DNA from: a virus
Reading direction: 5' to 3' (one strand)
Virus record (IMG/VR): IMGVR_UViG_3300021437_000069
Coordinates: 1-29,117 of that record
Length of the DNA stretch: 29,117 bases
Shown: positions 14,264 through 20,666 of the stretch, one piece after another
How the letters are laid out: every line of letters starts with the position of its first letter
How positions within the stretch are numbered: position 1 is the stretch's first letter
The notes under the pieces: generated by a model
What the model was told of the DNA's origin: nothing
What the model saw: the letters and a program-made list of their open reading frames with translations, nothing else
Database searches by the model: none
Translations under genes and position numbers: made by a program

Positions 14264-15394
14264 TTACTTCGCCCCCACTTCGTTGCCCCAGGCCGTCCAC
14301 CCCGCACGCTCGGTCCTCGCAAAAAGCTCAAGATACTTTTGCCCCGGACACATGCGCTCCATTAGGTCATAAAACTCTTTAGGCTTGCTGCTGTGCGCCC
14401 CACGCTTGGCCGTGACTACTGACGCCGGTCGGCGCGCCTCTTCGGGAATTACTGGGTTTCCATGCCTAGCGATCAACAACAATTCGTGCTGCCCGCGCAC
14501 CCAAAACCCCATGCCGATCTTATCCTTCACCCACACCATGTTCGTCACATACTCGAATCCCCACTTTTCAATAACCTGTAACGCTTCTCTCAGCTTAGGA
14601 TTGGTCGCCCACAAAAAGAGCACCGCGTCCTCCGCCGCTACCTCTCCCACCTTGAGCGCACAGATCCCCTCCAGACTCATAGTCGGGTATTGGTTCTCAA
14701 TCTGCCTGCTCTCCGTTGGGCTAAAGTCATACTGCCACGGCGGGTCTGCATAAATCACCGAAAACTTGTCCGCAGGCAGCGCCACTGCCTCCGACCGCCT
14801 CTCCCGCCGATTCGTTTCCCTCACCGCCCGACTCAACCTCACCTCTCCCGCCAATACCCTCTCCGCCAACTCCGGGTCTGCCTCCTCCAACGCCAGCGCC
14901 CTCTCCACTTTCTTACGCGATACATTTAACGCCTCAGCCACCTGTTGACGAGTATCAGTCTTCTCCTTGTCGCCTACGGGGGGCGACAAGGAGACCTCGC
15001 CATGCTTTTTCTCGTTCGCTCTTTCTGACCTGCTCTTCTTCGCCGCCTCTGATAACGGCTTCCTCAGCCTCGCCGCCAATACCGCCCGCTGATCGTCACT
15101 CAAATGCCTCCGCACGATCGCCGACCGCAAAATAAACAACACCTGCCCCGCCTCACTCAACTCCACATACCGCACCGGCACCCGCTCTACCCCGGCCGCC
15201 TTCGCCCCCTCCCACCTATGCCTCCCGTCTAAAATAACATTCGGCCCCTGCACTACCAGCGGCTCCTGCACCCCGTCTGCCTTAATACTTCCCCAGAGCG
15301 CCTTCTGCTCGTCTTCCCTCATCCTCGGTATCATTCCCGCCGCCGGGTGTAAGCTCAGTCCGCTTACCTCTACTAACTCAATCTTCGTATCCAT
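14264..15394 (-). CDS. ParB/MT-A70 DNA adenine methyltransferase
   Basis: This is a 376-residue fusion. Residues 1-110 are a ParB/Spo0J-like nuclease-fold domain (LVVQG, LDGRHRWEGAKAAG at 54-67). A central stretch with a helix-turn-helix look (QQVAEALNVSRKKVERALAL, about 150-169) follows. Residues 205-376 are an MT-A70-type adenine-N6 methyltransferase with the catalytic DPPW at 217-220 in VIYADPPWQYDFS and further family parts (VLFLWATNPKL, GQHELLLIARHG, SSKPKEFYDLMERM). Phage enzymes of this architecture modify phage DNA against host restriction or mark genes. It is first in its operon. GGGAGGAG lies 26 bases before the ATG, too far for normal use; the nearer TTAGGT is weak. Confidence 0.9.
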   Translation of the reverse strand: MDTKIELVEVSGLSLHPAAGMIPRMREDEQKALWGSIKADGVQEPLVVQGPNVILDGRHRWEGAKAAGVERVPVRYVELSEAGQVLFILRSAIVRRHLSDDQRAVLAARLRKPLSEAAKKSRSERANEKKHGEVSLSPPVGDKEKTDTRQQVAEALNVSRKKVERALALEEADPELAERVLAGEVRLSRAVRETNRRERRSEAVALPADKFSVIYADPPWQYDFSPTESRQIENQYPTMSLEGICALKVGEVAAEDAVLFLWATNPKLREALQVIEKWGFEYVTNMVWVKDKIGMGFWVRGQHELLLIARHGNPVIPEEARRPASVVTAKRGAHSSKPKEFYDLMERMCPGQKYLELFARTERAGWTAWGNEVGAK

Positions 15395-15777
15395 ACCTAA
15401 GCACTACCGCCAAACTCCTCCCTGTTATTAACCCCACTACCTATAAATGCCCTATCCACGCCTACTCACGTAATTAATTGCGTGTGCACGCTATTCACTC
15501 ACTATCCCACTAACTCATTCACCCGTACCCCACTACCCCAAAACACCCTCTCTACGCCTCAATCGCTCAATAATGCGCATAGATTCATTGCTGCCTTTTT
15601 ATGCCTGTTATTTTTTAGCTCGGAACCAGGTCTGCCACACAGAAATTGCATAGAAAGCATGGGGGGGGTCTACGTGACAGCGGACAACTGCGAAAAGAAA
15701 AATAGAGCTTGGATTATATTTTCCTTTGACGTTGCGCGACAGAGAAAAAGAAAGCGCAACAAAAGGAGAGACACAAC
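15395..15777. other. Intergenic control region between divergent operons
   Basis: No convincing gene. CACGTAATTAATTGCGTG (15467-15484) is an 18-base palindrome with one mismatch, a likely regulator site upstream of the methyltransferase. The stretch from 15395 to about 15560 is strikingly poor in G on the plus strand. GTTGCGC (15731-15737) pairs with GCGCAAC (15754-15760) directly before the SD of the gene at 15778, so a hairpin may control its translation. A run of eight G lies at 15661-15668. Confidence 0.45.
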
Positions 15778-15924
15778 ATGAGAGAAGCACTGAGAGAAGC
15801 ACTAAGAAAGCTGAATGAACCAACATGGCGCGGCGACAACGCCTGGCGGAAGCTGCGGAGCTATCTAATCGACGACCTAAGCGATCTGCCCTGGAAGATC
15901 AAGCAAGCGCTAAAGCGAAACTAA
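15778..15924 (+). CDS. Basic 48-residue protein
   Basis: A short gene (MREALREALRKLNEPTW ... NAWRKLRSYLIDD ... WKIKQALKRN) with AAAGGAGAG eight bases before its ATG. It is arginine-, leucine- and tryptophan-rich, probably two amphipathic helices, and opens with a tandem REAL repeat. Not recognised. A 7-base hairpin stands just before its SD. It is the first plus-strand gene after the divergent control region, a position where phages often place small regulators or host-takeover peptides. Confidence 0.55.
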   Translation: MREALREALRKLNEPTWRGDNAWRKLRSYLIDDLSDLPWKIKQALKRN

Positions 15925-16263
15925 AACACTAAGCGTAGGGACAAGCCCCCCTCTGGCGTGCAAGGCGCTAGGCGCTATCAGACGTTGCGCGAGAAAGCGA
16001 CAAGCACTAACAGCAAAGCGCAATCTCGCAAGGCGTAGCCAAGGACTCTTCAAGGGCTGCTGGCACACAGCACGGCCACAGAGAGTACCAGCAAGCGATC
16101 TAAGCCAAGAGCGCTGAGAACGTGCAACCTCAATGCTCAAAGGCAAAGGAAGCCGTCCAAGCGCGGCGACAACGCGCTCTAACTGTTAGGGAAAGAAGCG
16201 TGAATGACTTAACAGCTTAGCGGGAATCAGCACGATACGCGATTAGAGCACAGACGCGAAGAG
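15925..16263. other. 339-base stretch without a gene, structured
   Basis: No open frame on either strand looks real. GACGTTGCGCGA at 15980-15991 repeats 15728-15739 exactly, and in both places GCGCAA follows (15754, 16018), so the same hairpin occurs twice. TTGC-gc-GAGA (15984-15993) can also pair with TCTC-GCAA (about 16025-16031). An operator-like palindrome lies at 16177. The stretch could hold a phage small RNA or the leader of an early transcript. Confidence 0.4.
16177..16191. promoter_or_regulatory. Operator-like palindrome, copy 2
   Basis: CTCTAACTGTTAGGG, one mismatch from CTCTAACNGTTAGAG. It lies in the gene-free stretch between the 48-residue gene and the minus-strand VTQQ gene. 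Confidence 0.6.
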
Positions 16264-16650
16264 CTATTCTGCATTGGGAACAGGATGTCTACGAGCTTCA
16301 CGCTGAGCGGCAAAGCACGTACCACAATAACCACCCTGCATAGCAATCAGGGATTGAACCCCACAATGCTTGCATGTGTAGGAACGTGCTGGCTGTTGTG
16401 TAACAGATTCTTGTTGCACAACACTTTGTTGCACAACAGACTTAACTTGTTGTGTAACTGCTTGTTGTGTAACAGGCTTTTCCACAACAGGCTGTTGTGT
16501 AACAACCTCTTGTTGTGTAACTGAATCTTGTTGTGCAACAGACTCAGCCTGTAGATAGCGATGCTTGACCTTACCGTCAGCGTCCCTATAGCCTTCGACC
16601 AGATACTCGTAAACTTTCCCGTTCCGTTTCACTTTGCGAATAAATGCCAT
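16264..16650 (-). CDS. VTQQ-repeat protein with C-terminal zinc ribbon
   Basis: This is a 128-residue protein in three parts. Residues 1-34 (MAFIRKVKRNGKVYEYLVEGYRDADGK VKHRYLQ) match the small N-terminal module common in transposases and phage proteins. Residues 35-90 are a low-complexity run of VTQQ and VVQQ units. The last 35 have CKHCG ... GYCGTC, a likely zinc ribbon. The ATG at 16650 is chosen because the module starts there; there is no good SD, and a longer reading from 16773 shows only cysteine-rich noise. The repeat part is coded by the 10-base repeats listed at 16395-16539. It is the only minus-strand gene among the early region genes. Its function is unknown. Confidence 0.6.
   Translation of the reverse strand: MAFIRKVKRNGKVYEYLVEGYRDADGKVKHRYLQAESVAQQDSVTQQEVVTQQPVVEKPVTQQAVTQQVKSVVQQSVVQQESVTQQPARSYTCKHCGVQSLIAMQGGYCGTCFAAQREARRHPVPNAE
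16395..16539. repeat. Eight copies of a GTTGNNNAAC 10-mer
   Basis: GTTGTGTAAC five times, GTTGCACAAC twice and GTTGTGCAAC once, spaced irregularly by about 12 to 33 bases. They encode the VTQQ repeats of the gene at 16264-16650, but the half-palindromic unit is conserved better than the protein needs, so they could also be protein-binding sites. Too short and too even with coding for a CRISPR array. Confidence 0.6.
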
Positions 16651-16768
16651 AACACTATAACAACTAGGATTTACACAACAACGCAAAATGTGGTGCAACT
16701 GGCATAACCCTTCGCGGCGCTGTGCACACCCGAAAAGACATAGCGCAAGCAGCGCCACTGCATATATA

Positions 16769-16819
16769 CGCATGTATGCAGGGTGCCAAAAAACATGTAT
16801 GGCAACATGCGTTTGGCAC
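16769..16819. promoter_or_regulatory. Cluster of inverted repeats before the early gene run
   Basis: GTGCCAAA (16783-16790) with TTTGGCAC (16812-16819), and CGCATG (about 16769-16774) with CATGCG (about 16806-16811), nested around CATGT-type short palindromes. It lies 50 bases before the first small plus-strand gene, so it may be the control site of that operon. No clear -35/-10 pair was found. Confidence 0.4.
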
Positions 16820-16871
16820 TATGCGAGCTTGATTTTGCAGAGGCGTTTAATGCAGGCATGTAAAGGCTGCA

Positions 16872-16955
16872 ATGAGCGTTGAGAGCGATCTTGAGCGTTT
16901 GGCGCTGCTTGCGCACAGAATTAACGAATTGGCACGTAACGACGAGAAGCGTTGA
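16872..16955 (+). CDS. Very small protein, 27 residues
   Basis: MSVESDLERLALLAHRIN ELARNDEKR, one amphipathic helix with an acidic start and a basic end. AAAGG stands five bases before the ATG. The next gene also opens with MSV(E/A)...ERL, so the two may be a short and a long version of one helix. Function unknown. Confidence 0.4.
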   Translation: MSVESDLERLALLAHRINELARNDEKR

Positions 16956-16986
16956 TAGAAATACAGAAACAAGGAAGTGACTATCA

Positions 16987-17154
16987 ATGAGCGTAGCTGA
17001 GCGTTTGGACGGTGTTGGGAGTCAGTCTCATTTGAAAGCGATAGCGTATAGGACGGCGAAAGAGTCAGGAAAGAGCGTCAAGGGTGAAATGATAGCGCGG
17101 ATTAGGTGGGCATGTATCAAGAGCACATTGAAGAAAGAAGAACAGCATGGGTGA
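16987..17154 (+). CDS. Small basic protein, 55 residues
   Basis: MSVAERLDGVGSQSHLKAIAY ... SGKSVKGEMIARIRWACIKSTLKKEE: helical, basic, with a possible short helix-turn-helix (about residues 14-42). AAGGAAGTGA upstream is a usable ribosome site. It ends inside the next small gene (8-base overlap), which supports both being translated. Not recognised. Confidence 0.5.
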   Translation: MSVAERLDGVGSQSHLKAIAYRTAKESGKSVKGEMIARIRWACIKSTLKKEEQHG

Positions 17155-17230
17155 ATATCTGATAGCGCTTAGCGTGTTTTGGGTGATGTTCTTACTACTA
17201 AGGTCTCTGACAAAGGAGGTCTTGAAATGA
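17147..17230 (+). CDS. Small membrane peptide, 27 residues
   Basis: MGEYLIALSVFWVMFLLLR SLTKEVLK: a single membrane helix (about residues 4-18) with a basic tail, so probably an inner-membrane microprotein with its C-terminus in the cytoplasm. The ATG overlaps the preceding gene and the TGA overlaps the next ATG (ATGA), so it is locked into a coupled chain of reading frames. Its own SD is not obvious. Function unknown; phage peptides of this size often act on membrane proteins of the host. Confidence 0.5.
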   Translation: MGEYLIALSVFWVMFLLLRSLTKEVLK

Positions 17231-17460
17231 CGATTGTAACGAGTATAAGACAGAACGATTTGGAGAAGGAATATCTGATTGAGGTCACGGAGAATCCATA
17301 CAGGCGCTATGTGCGATTAGAGCGCGGTTTGGGGAAGTTGAGGCGTAGGGGTGCGACGATCAAGCGAACAGGGAAGGGGAATGAGGTATTGGTCGTTTTG
17401 CCTTGCAGCAAATTCAAGGGAACGCAAACAGATTTGCAAGATTTTTTCGAGAAAGCATAA
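17227..17460 (+). CDS. Hypothetical basic protein, 77 residues
   Basis: MTIVTSIRQNDLEKEYLIEVTENP ... YVRLERGLGKLRRRGATIKRTGKGNEVLVVLP ... TDLQDFFEKA: beta strands, an arginine-rich centre, a final helix. Its AAAGGAGGT site is ideal and the ATG overlaps the stop of the membrane peptide. Probably a small nucleic-acid-binding or adaptor protein by composition only. Confidence 0.6.
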   Translation: MTIVTSIRQNDLEKEYLIEVTENPYRRYVRLERGLGKLRRRGATIKRTGKGNEVLVVLPCSKFKGTQTDLQDFFEKA

Positions 17461-17476
17461 AAAGGGGGAATACAAA

Positions 17477-17776
17477 ATGGATAGAGTGACGAAAGAGCAG
17501 ATAGACGAGCTGGAGAGCGAAGCGACTGAATTAGAGAGCAAAATAAACTTGTGGAACTCAAAACAAGATCGCAGCGTTCAACTGGAAGACGATGGGACGA
17601 TGGATACGGTAGTGAAAGTCTCAATTGAAGACGATACAGAGACTTTTCGCTTTGATTCATTGAGTCTGATCGAAGATTTGCCAGATGATACGCCGGAGAG
17701 CCTTGTGGATGATCTGAGAGTCTATCGTGCGATGATGCAAACTATTGAAGAGTTTGAGACAAGGGAGCCAGCATGA
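17477..17776 (+). CDS. Acidic coiled-coil protein, 99 residues
   Basis: Strongly acidic: MDRVTKEQIDELESEATELESK (coiled coil), then DDGTMDTVVKVSIEDDTETFRFDSLSLIEDLPDD and a C-terminal helix. The ATG at 17477 follows AAAGGGGG at nine bases. The charge pattern would suit a DNA mimic or an acidic anti-host protein, but that is only an impression. Its stop overlaps the HNH gene's ATG (ATGA), so both are made together. Confidence 0.6.
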   Translation: MDRVTKEQIDELESEATELESKINLWNSKQDRSVQLEDDGTMDTVVKVSIEDDTETFRFDSLSLIEDLPDDTPESLVDDLRVYRAMMQTIEEFETREPA

Positions 17777-18285
17777 ATCCCTATCGGAACAAAAGAGGAT
17801 TTGCTAACGATCCTGACCCGGTTAAAACATTTTGGTCAAGGGTAGACAAGTCTGGTTCGTGTTGGATATGGAAGGGAGCAAGAACGGGACCGCATAGGGA
17901 ATACGGCCAATTTGCTATAAAAGGGAGAGGAAAGCGGGCGCACAGACTTGTCTGGGAATGGTTACACGGACCAATCCCAGAGGGGTTGCACGTCTGCCAT
18001 CGCTGCGACAACGGTCTTTGCGTAAATCCAGATCATTTATTTTTAGGGATTGCCAAAGACAATCAAAGGGATTCGCTAAACAAAGGGAGACATCAAAGTC
18101 TAAAGCAAAAAGGGGAGAAAGGCCCCAACGCTAAATTAACACAAAGTCAAGCCGATCAAATCCGTTGGCTTTATCAGCAAGGGAATATCTCCCAGGCTGA
18201 ATTGTCAAACAATTTCGGGGTAGATCAGGCCGCTATCAGTAGAATCATCCACAACAAAAGTTATATTCAGGAGCAAAAATTATGA
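17773..18285 (+). CDS. HNH homing-type endonuclease with C-terminal helix-turn-helix
   Basis: This is a 170-residue free-standing HNH endonuclease of the phage type. CWIWKGA at 30-36, AHRLVWEW at 56-63, then VCHRCDNGLCVNPDHLFLG (74-92) give the HNH core: H76, N85 and H88, with zinc cysteines around. DNQRDSLNKGRHQ is the usual exit of this family. Residues 120-165 (KLTQSQADQIRWLYQQGNISQAELSNNFGVDQAAISRIIHNK) form a helix-turn-helix that would supply sequence recognition. No split host gene or intron is visible next to it. Start and stop both overlap neighbours by four bases, so it is embedded in the operon. Confidence 0.88.
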   Translation: MNPYRNKRGFANDPDPVKTFWSRVDKSGSCWIWKGARTGPHREYGQFAIKGRGKRAHRLVWEWLHGPIPEGLHVCHRCDNGLCVNPDHLFLGIAKDNQRDSLNKGRHQSLKQKGEKGPNAKLTQSQADQIRWLYQQGNISQAELSNNFGVDQAAISRIIHNKSYIQEQKL

Positions 18286-18602
18286 ATTCAAACGAAAAAG
18301 GCGTGAGCAGATTGAGCTATGCAGCGAAGATTGCACGTCAAATCATAATCCCTTCGACGGGTAAGGGATCATTGAGATTTCCGATCAATCCGAGACCGTC
18401 GCCGGTCACAAGCGGACGGGACGTTACTGAGCGCACAGCCGTCAACATAGGTCAGAACTTTTTCAAGAGCGATCTGACCGGCACGCGAGCATGTAAGGCG
18501 ATCGAGCGTGAGAAGGACAAGAGACAGGCTTTTAGGCCGAGCAATCGGCAACGGCGACGAGCGCAAAGGCACTGGCAAACGTTCAATAAGTGCAAGGGGT
18601 GA
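18282..18602 (+). CDS. Basic protein of unknown function, 106 residues
   Basis: The ATG overlaps the HNH stop (ATGA). The product is basic (many R and K, EREKDKRQAFRPSNRQRRRAQRHW at the end) with little predicted order in the middle (SLRFPINPRPSPVTSG). No family recognised. Composition suggests nucleic-acid binding. It has no strong SD of its own and depends on coupling. Confidence 0.5.
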   Translation: MNSNEKGVSRLSYAAKIARQIIIPSTGKGSLRFPINPRPSPVTSGRDVTERTAVNIGQNFFKSDLTGTRACKAIEREKDKRQAFRPSNRQRRRAQRHWQTFNKCKG

Positions 18603-18606
18603 ATTT

Positions 18607-18822
18607 ATGAGGCAGGCATGGCATACGATTCAACCTAAAGATCGTGAACGTATTCGATGCAGTCGCTGCCGTGAGACAAGCGCAAAATACTGTCAGCATT
18701 GGTATTGGGACACTGGCGCACAAAAAGGTGTCAGTTTCTTTTATCTTTGCGAACGATGCGCTTACGATCAAGTGACTACCCAAAAGCAACAACACCACTA
18801 CTCGACACTAAGTCACGTCTAA
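18607..18822 (+). CDS. Small zinc-finger protein, 71 residues
   Basis: MRQAWHTIQPKDRERIRCSRCRETSAKYCQHW ... SFFYLCERCAYDQ: two CxxC pairs 32 residues apart make a treble-clef or ribbon zinc site. The ATG at 18607 stands after AAGGGGTG, four bases after the previous stop. It ends the gene block: operator copy 3 overlaps its stop codon and a terminator follows. Such zinc ribbons in phages often bind DNA or host enzymes; the target is unknown. Confidence 0.65.
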   Translation: MRQAWHTIQPKDRERIRCSRCRETSAKYCQHWYWDTGAQKGVSFFYLCERCAYDQVTTQKQQHHYSTLSHV

Positions 18823-18831
18823 CCGTTAGAC
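18817..18831. promoter_or_regulatory. Operator-like palindrome, copy 3
   Basis: GTCTAACCGTTAGAC, a perfect 15-base palindrome with the same CTAACNGTTAG core. It overlaps the stop codon of the gene before it and lies 10 bases before a terminator hairpin. Confidence 0.65.
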
Positions 18832-18841
18832 CCGCATAACA

Positions 18842-18870
18842 AGACCCGGTTCAACGGGTCTATTTTCTTT
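18842..18870 (+). terminator. Intrinsic terminator
   Basis: AGACCCG - 6-base loop - CGGGTCT, followed by ATTTTCTTT. It ends the transcript from the block upstream, just before the SD of the gene at 18884. Confidence 0.75.
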
Positions 18871-18883
18871 AGGAGGTTTCAAA

Positions 18884-19915
18884 ATGCAGTGCGCCACCTA
18901 TCCAAAAAGTTTCTTTGCTGAGCTGAAGAAAAAGACACCCGCCAAAGCCTTAAAAGAATTTAAGGCTATTGTGCTTGACGACGGTGCGATCATACCCTCT
19001 CTACTCATTAGCAAGTATCAAGCTCTGTTTTCCGATTCAGTGCACTCTGTAGAGCTTGACTACAGCGCCCTCGATCAAGCCAAAGTCATGGCGACGCCAA
19101 AGGGATACGGGATCGAGGCAAAATTCACGCTCTCGGTAGGGAATTGCAAGCCCGATAACATGCCTTTTATCGCATTTGAATCTATCGCTGACTATATCGC
19201 CAAAGCCAAGAGCGTCAGCGCGCTCAACAAAGAGCAAAAGCACATACGCAACCTTGCCAAAATCCAAGAGAAAATAGAGCACGAGCGAGCAGTCATAGTT
19301 GATTACGAAAACAAACTCAAAGAGATTGAACGAGTGAAAGCCATGTCGCCGAACTTACAGCGCTTGCGCCGCGCTGAAGCAAAGTGGTATGGTCTCTTGT
19401 TTGCACTGAAAGAAATCACTTTAGTTTTGGGGAAAGCGCAAGAGGATCGAAAGATTGCAGTTGATCTTGCAAGCTCGTTACGTCCACGCTTGCCCGAAAG
19501 CATTATTGCATTAGCGACCGAAGCGCAAGAAACACCCAGCGCACACTGCAAAAAGCGAATGCGTTTGGCGTTAAAGTTCTACGATCAAGCGACTCAGTTT
19601 TATCAAGTGCAAATGGGACGCTATGTAGACCTAAGAGACTACTCAAGCGTGCCTGATAGCAAACTAGGCGCGACCTTTGCTCGCGCCACCAAACCCGATA
19701 ACAATAGCGAGTCTTGGTTTTTCATATGGGGTCAAGTCGGCAGATTAGAAAGAGCAGTCTGTTATGACTACACGCACAAGTCTTTAAGCGCTTTGGCGCG
19801 TTGCGTCGCTATTCTGAATAGTGAAACCCAAACCCGCGTCAGTCTCACCAAAGCCAAGACTGACTTAACGATAGCTGAACAAAACATGAAAATCCTACAA
19901 GGGGGTAAGTCGTGA
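18884..19915 (+). CDS. Large unrecognised early protein with a central coiled coil
   Basis: This is a 343-residue protein. The N-terminal 120 residues are alpha/beta (CATYPKSFFAELKKKTPAKAL ... DDGAIIPSLLISKYQALF ... VHSVELDYSALDQAKVMA). Residues about 120-160 form a charged coiled coil (KIQEKIEHERAVIVDYENKLKEIE). The rest is helical with repeated AxxxA. No domain is recognised. It is the first gene after a terminator, with a perfect AGGAGG at 18872, so it heads its own transcript. Codon use is like the neighbours. Confidence 0.7.
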   Translation: MQCATYPKSFFAELKKKTPAKALKEFKAIVLDDGAIIPSLLISKYQALFSDSVHSVELDYSALDQAKVMATPKGYGIEAKFTLSVGNCKPDNMPFIAFESIADYIAKAKSVSALNKEQKHIRNLAKIQEKIEHERAVIVDYENKLKEIERVKAMSPNLQRLRRAEAKWYGLLFALKEITLVLGKAQEDRKIAVDLASSLRPRLPESIIALATEAQETPSAHCKKRMRLALKFYDQATQFYQVQMGRYVDLRDYSSVPDSKLGATFARATKPDNNSESWFFIWGQVGRLERAVCYDYTHKSLSALARCVAILNSETQTRVSLTKAKTDLTIAEQNMKILQGGKS

Positions 19916-20148
19916 GGGTACTATACGTTTTTGACAATGGCGGCGTTACAGTAGACCGATATACGCTGATTACCAACCAAAAAGCTGGGGGTTACTGGCT
20001 AGGACTGACGCTTAGCCAAAACTGCGACTCGCCACAAGGAGTAAGTAATTGGGTGCCATGCGAATTAGGCGGCCATTTAGGTAAGGGAATAACGTTTTCA
20101 CAGTTGCCAAAAAAAGTCCAAGATCATGCGTTGCTCAGAATTTCCTAA
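19912..20148 (+). CDS. Small phage protein, DRYT family-like
   Basis: A 78-residue protein that starts with GTG in a GTGA overlap with the previous stop, after a GGGGGTAAG site. It reads FDNGGVTVDRYTLIT ... GYWLGLTLSQNCDSPQGVSNW ... HLGKGITFSQLPKKVQDHAL, a pattern (GG-x-x-x-DRYT ... LP-x-x-V-x-x-AL) I know as a common small phage protein without assigned role. Confidence 0.7.
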   Translation: MRVLYVFDNGGVTVDRYTLITNQKAGGYWLGLTLSQNCDSPQGVSNWVPCELGGHLGKGITFSQLPKKVQDHALLRIS

Positions 20149-20169
20149 AAACACAAAGGAGGCCATACC

Positions 20170-20445
20170 ATGAACACAAAGTTTACACCAGGACCGTGGG
20201 AATATGACTCAAGCGGCAAGTATTACAAACCGTGCATCAGAACGAACGGGGTAGTGATCGCTCTACTCTATCGACAAACTACCGTGACGCCAGAAGAGTA
20301 TGAGGCAAACAACCATTTACTAGCTGCCGCGCCGGAGTTATTAGTAGCTCTCAAAGAATTATGCACGCTACCCAACAAACACAGGCCCGACAAAGTGTGG
20401 GAGCAGGCAAAAACCGCAATAGCCAAGGCAGAAGGGAGTTTATGA
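20170..20445 (+). CDS. Small phage protein, TPGPW / AAAPELL family
   Basis: A 91-residue protein of a very frequent phage family: it begins FTPGPWEY, has NGVVIALLYR in the middle, then EEYEANNHLLAAAPELLVALKELC. The family is widespread in early regions of siphophages and myophages; no biochemical function is established. SD AAAGGAGG is ideal. Its stop overlaps the next start. Confidence 0.85.
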   Translation: MNTKFTPGPWEYDSSGKYYKPCIRTNGVVIALLYRQTTVTPEEYEANNHLLAAAPELLVALKELCTLPNKHRPDKVWEQAKTAIAKAEGSL

Positions 20446-20654
20446 TCCTCTATAAACTCAGCGCCAAGATCAAGTTTTGCGAGTCCGTGCAAGAAGAGCT
20501 TTTGGGTAAGTGGCCAGACTGGGAAGAAGGAGACCTAGACAAGTTTGACGCCTATCTCACGGCGGCGCGATGCCTTGAAGCGACCTTCTTGCAGATCGTA
20601 GAAATCGGCATGAGAGAACAACAGTTAGCAGACGCCTATGTAGGCACATTCTAG
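20442..20654 (+). CDS. Hypothetical acidic helical protein, 70 residues
   Basis: MILYKLSAKIKFCESVQEELL ... WPDWEEGDLDKFDAYLTAARCLEATFLQIVEIGMREQQLADAY: helical and acidic, no known family. The ATG overlaps the previous TGA (ATGA), and GAAGGGAG stands ahead of it. Strong coupling with the TPGPW gene suggests they are made in equal amounts. Confidence 0.6.
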   Translation: MILYKLSAKIKFCESVQEELLGKWPDWEEGDLDKFDAYLTAARCLEATFLQIVEIGMREQQLADAYVGTF

Positions 20655-20666
20655 AGAAGGGAAGTT

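Noticed and set aside
15482-15781. 99-residue plus-strand reading frame
   Set aside because: No ribosome site, low-complexity composition that follows the G-poor strand, and it runs over control palindromes and hairpins.
15910-16146. 78-residue minus-strand reading frame
   Set aside because: Composition looks like a translated structured non-coding stretch; no SD and no conserved-looking pattern.
16395-16539. Possible CRISPR array in the GTTG...AAC repeats
   Set aside because: Repeats are only 10 bases, spacing is irregular and they lie within a coding frame giving VTQQ repeats; no cas genes are near.
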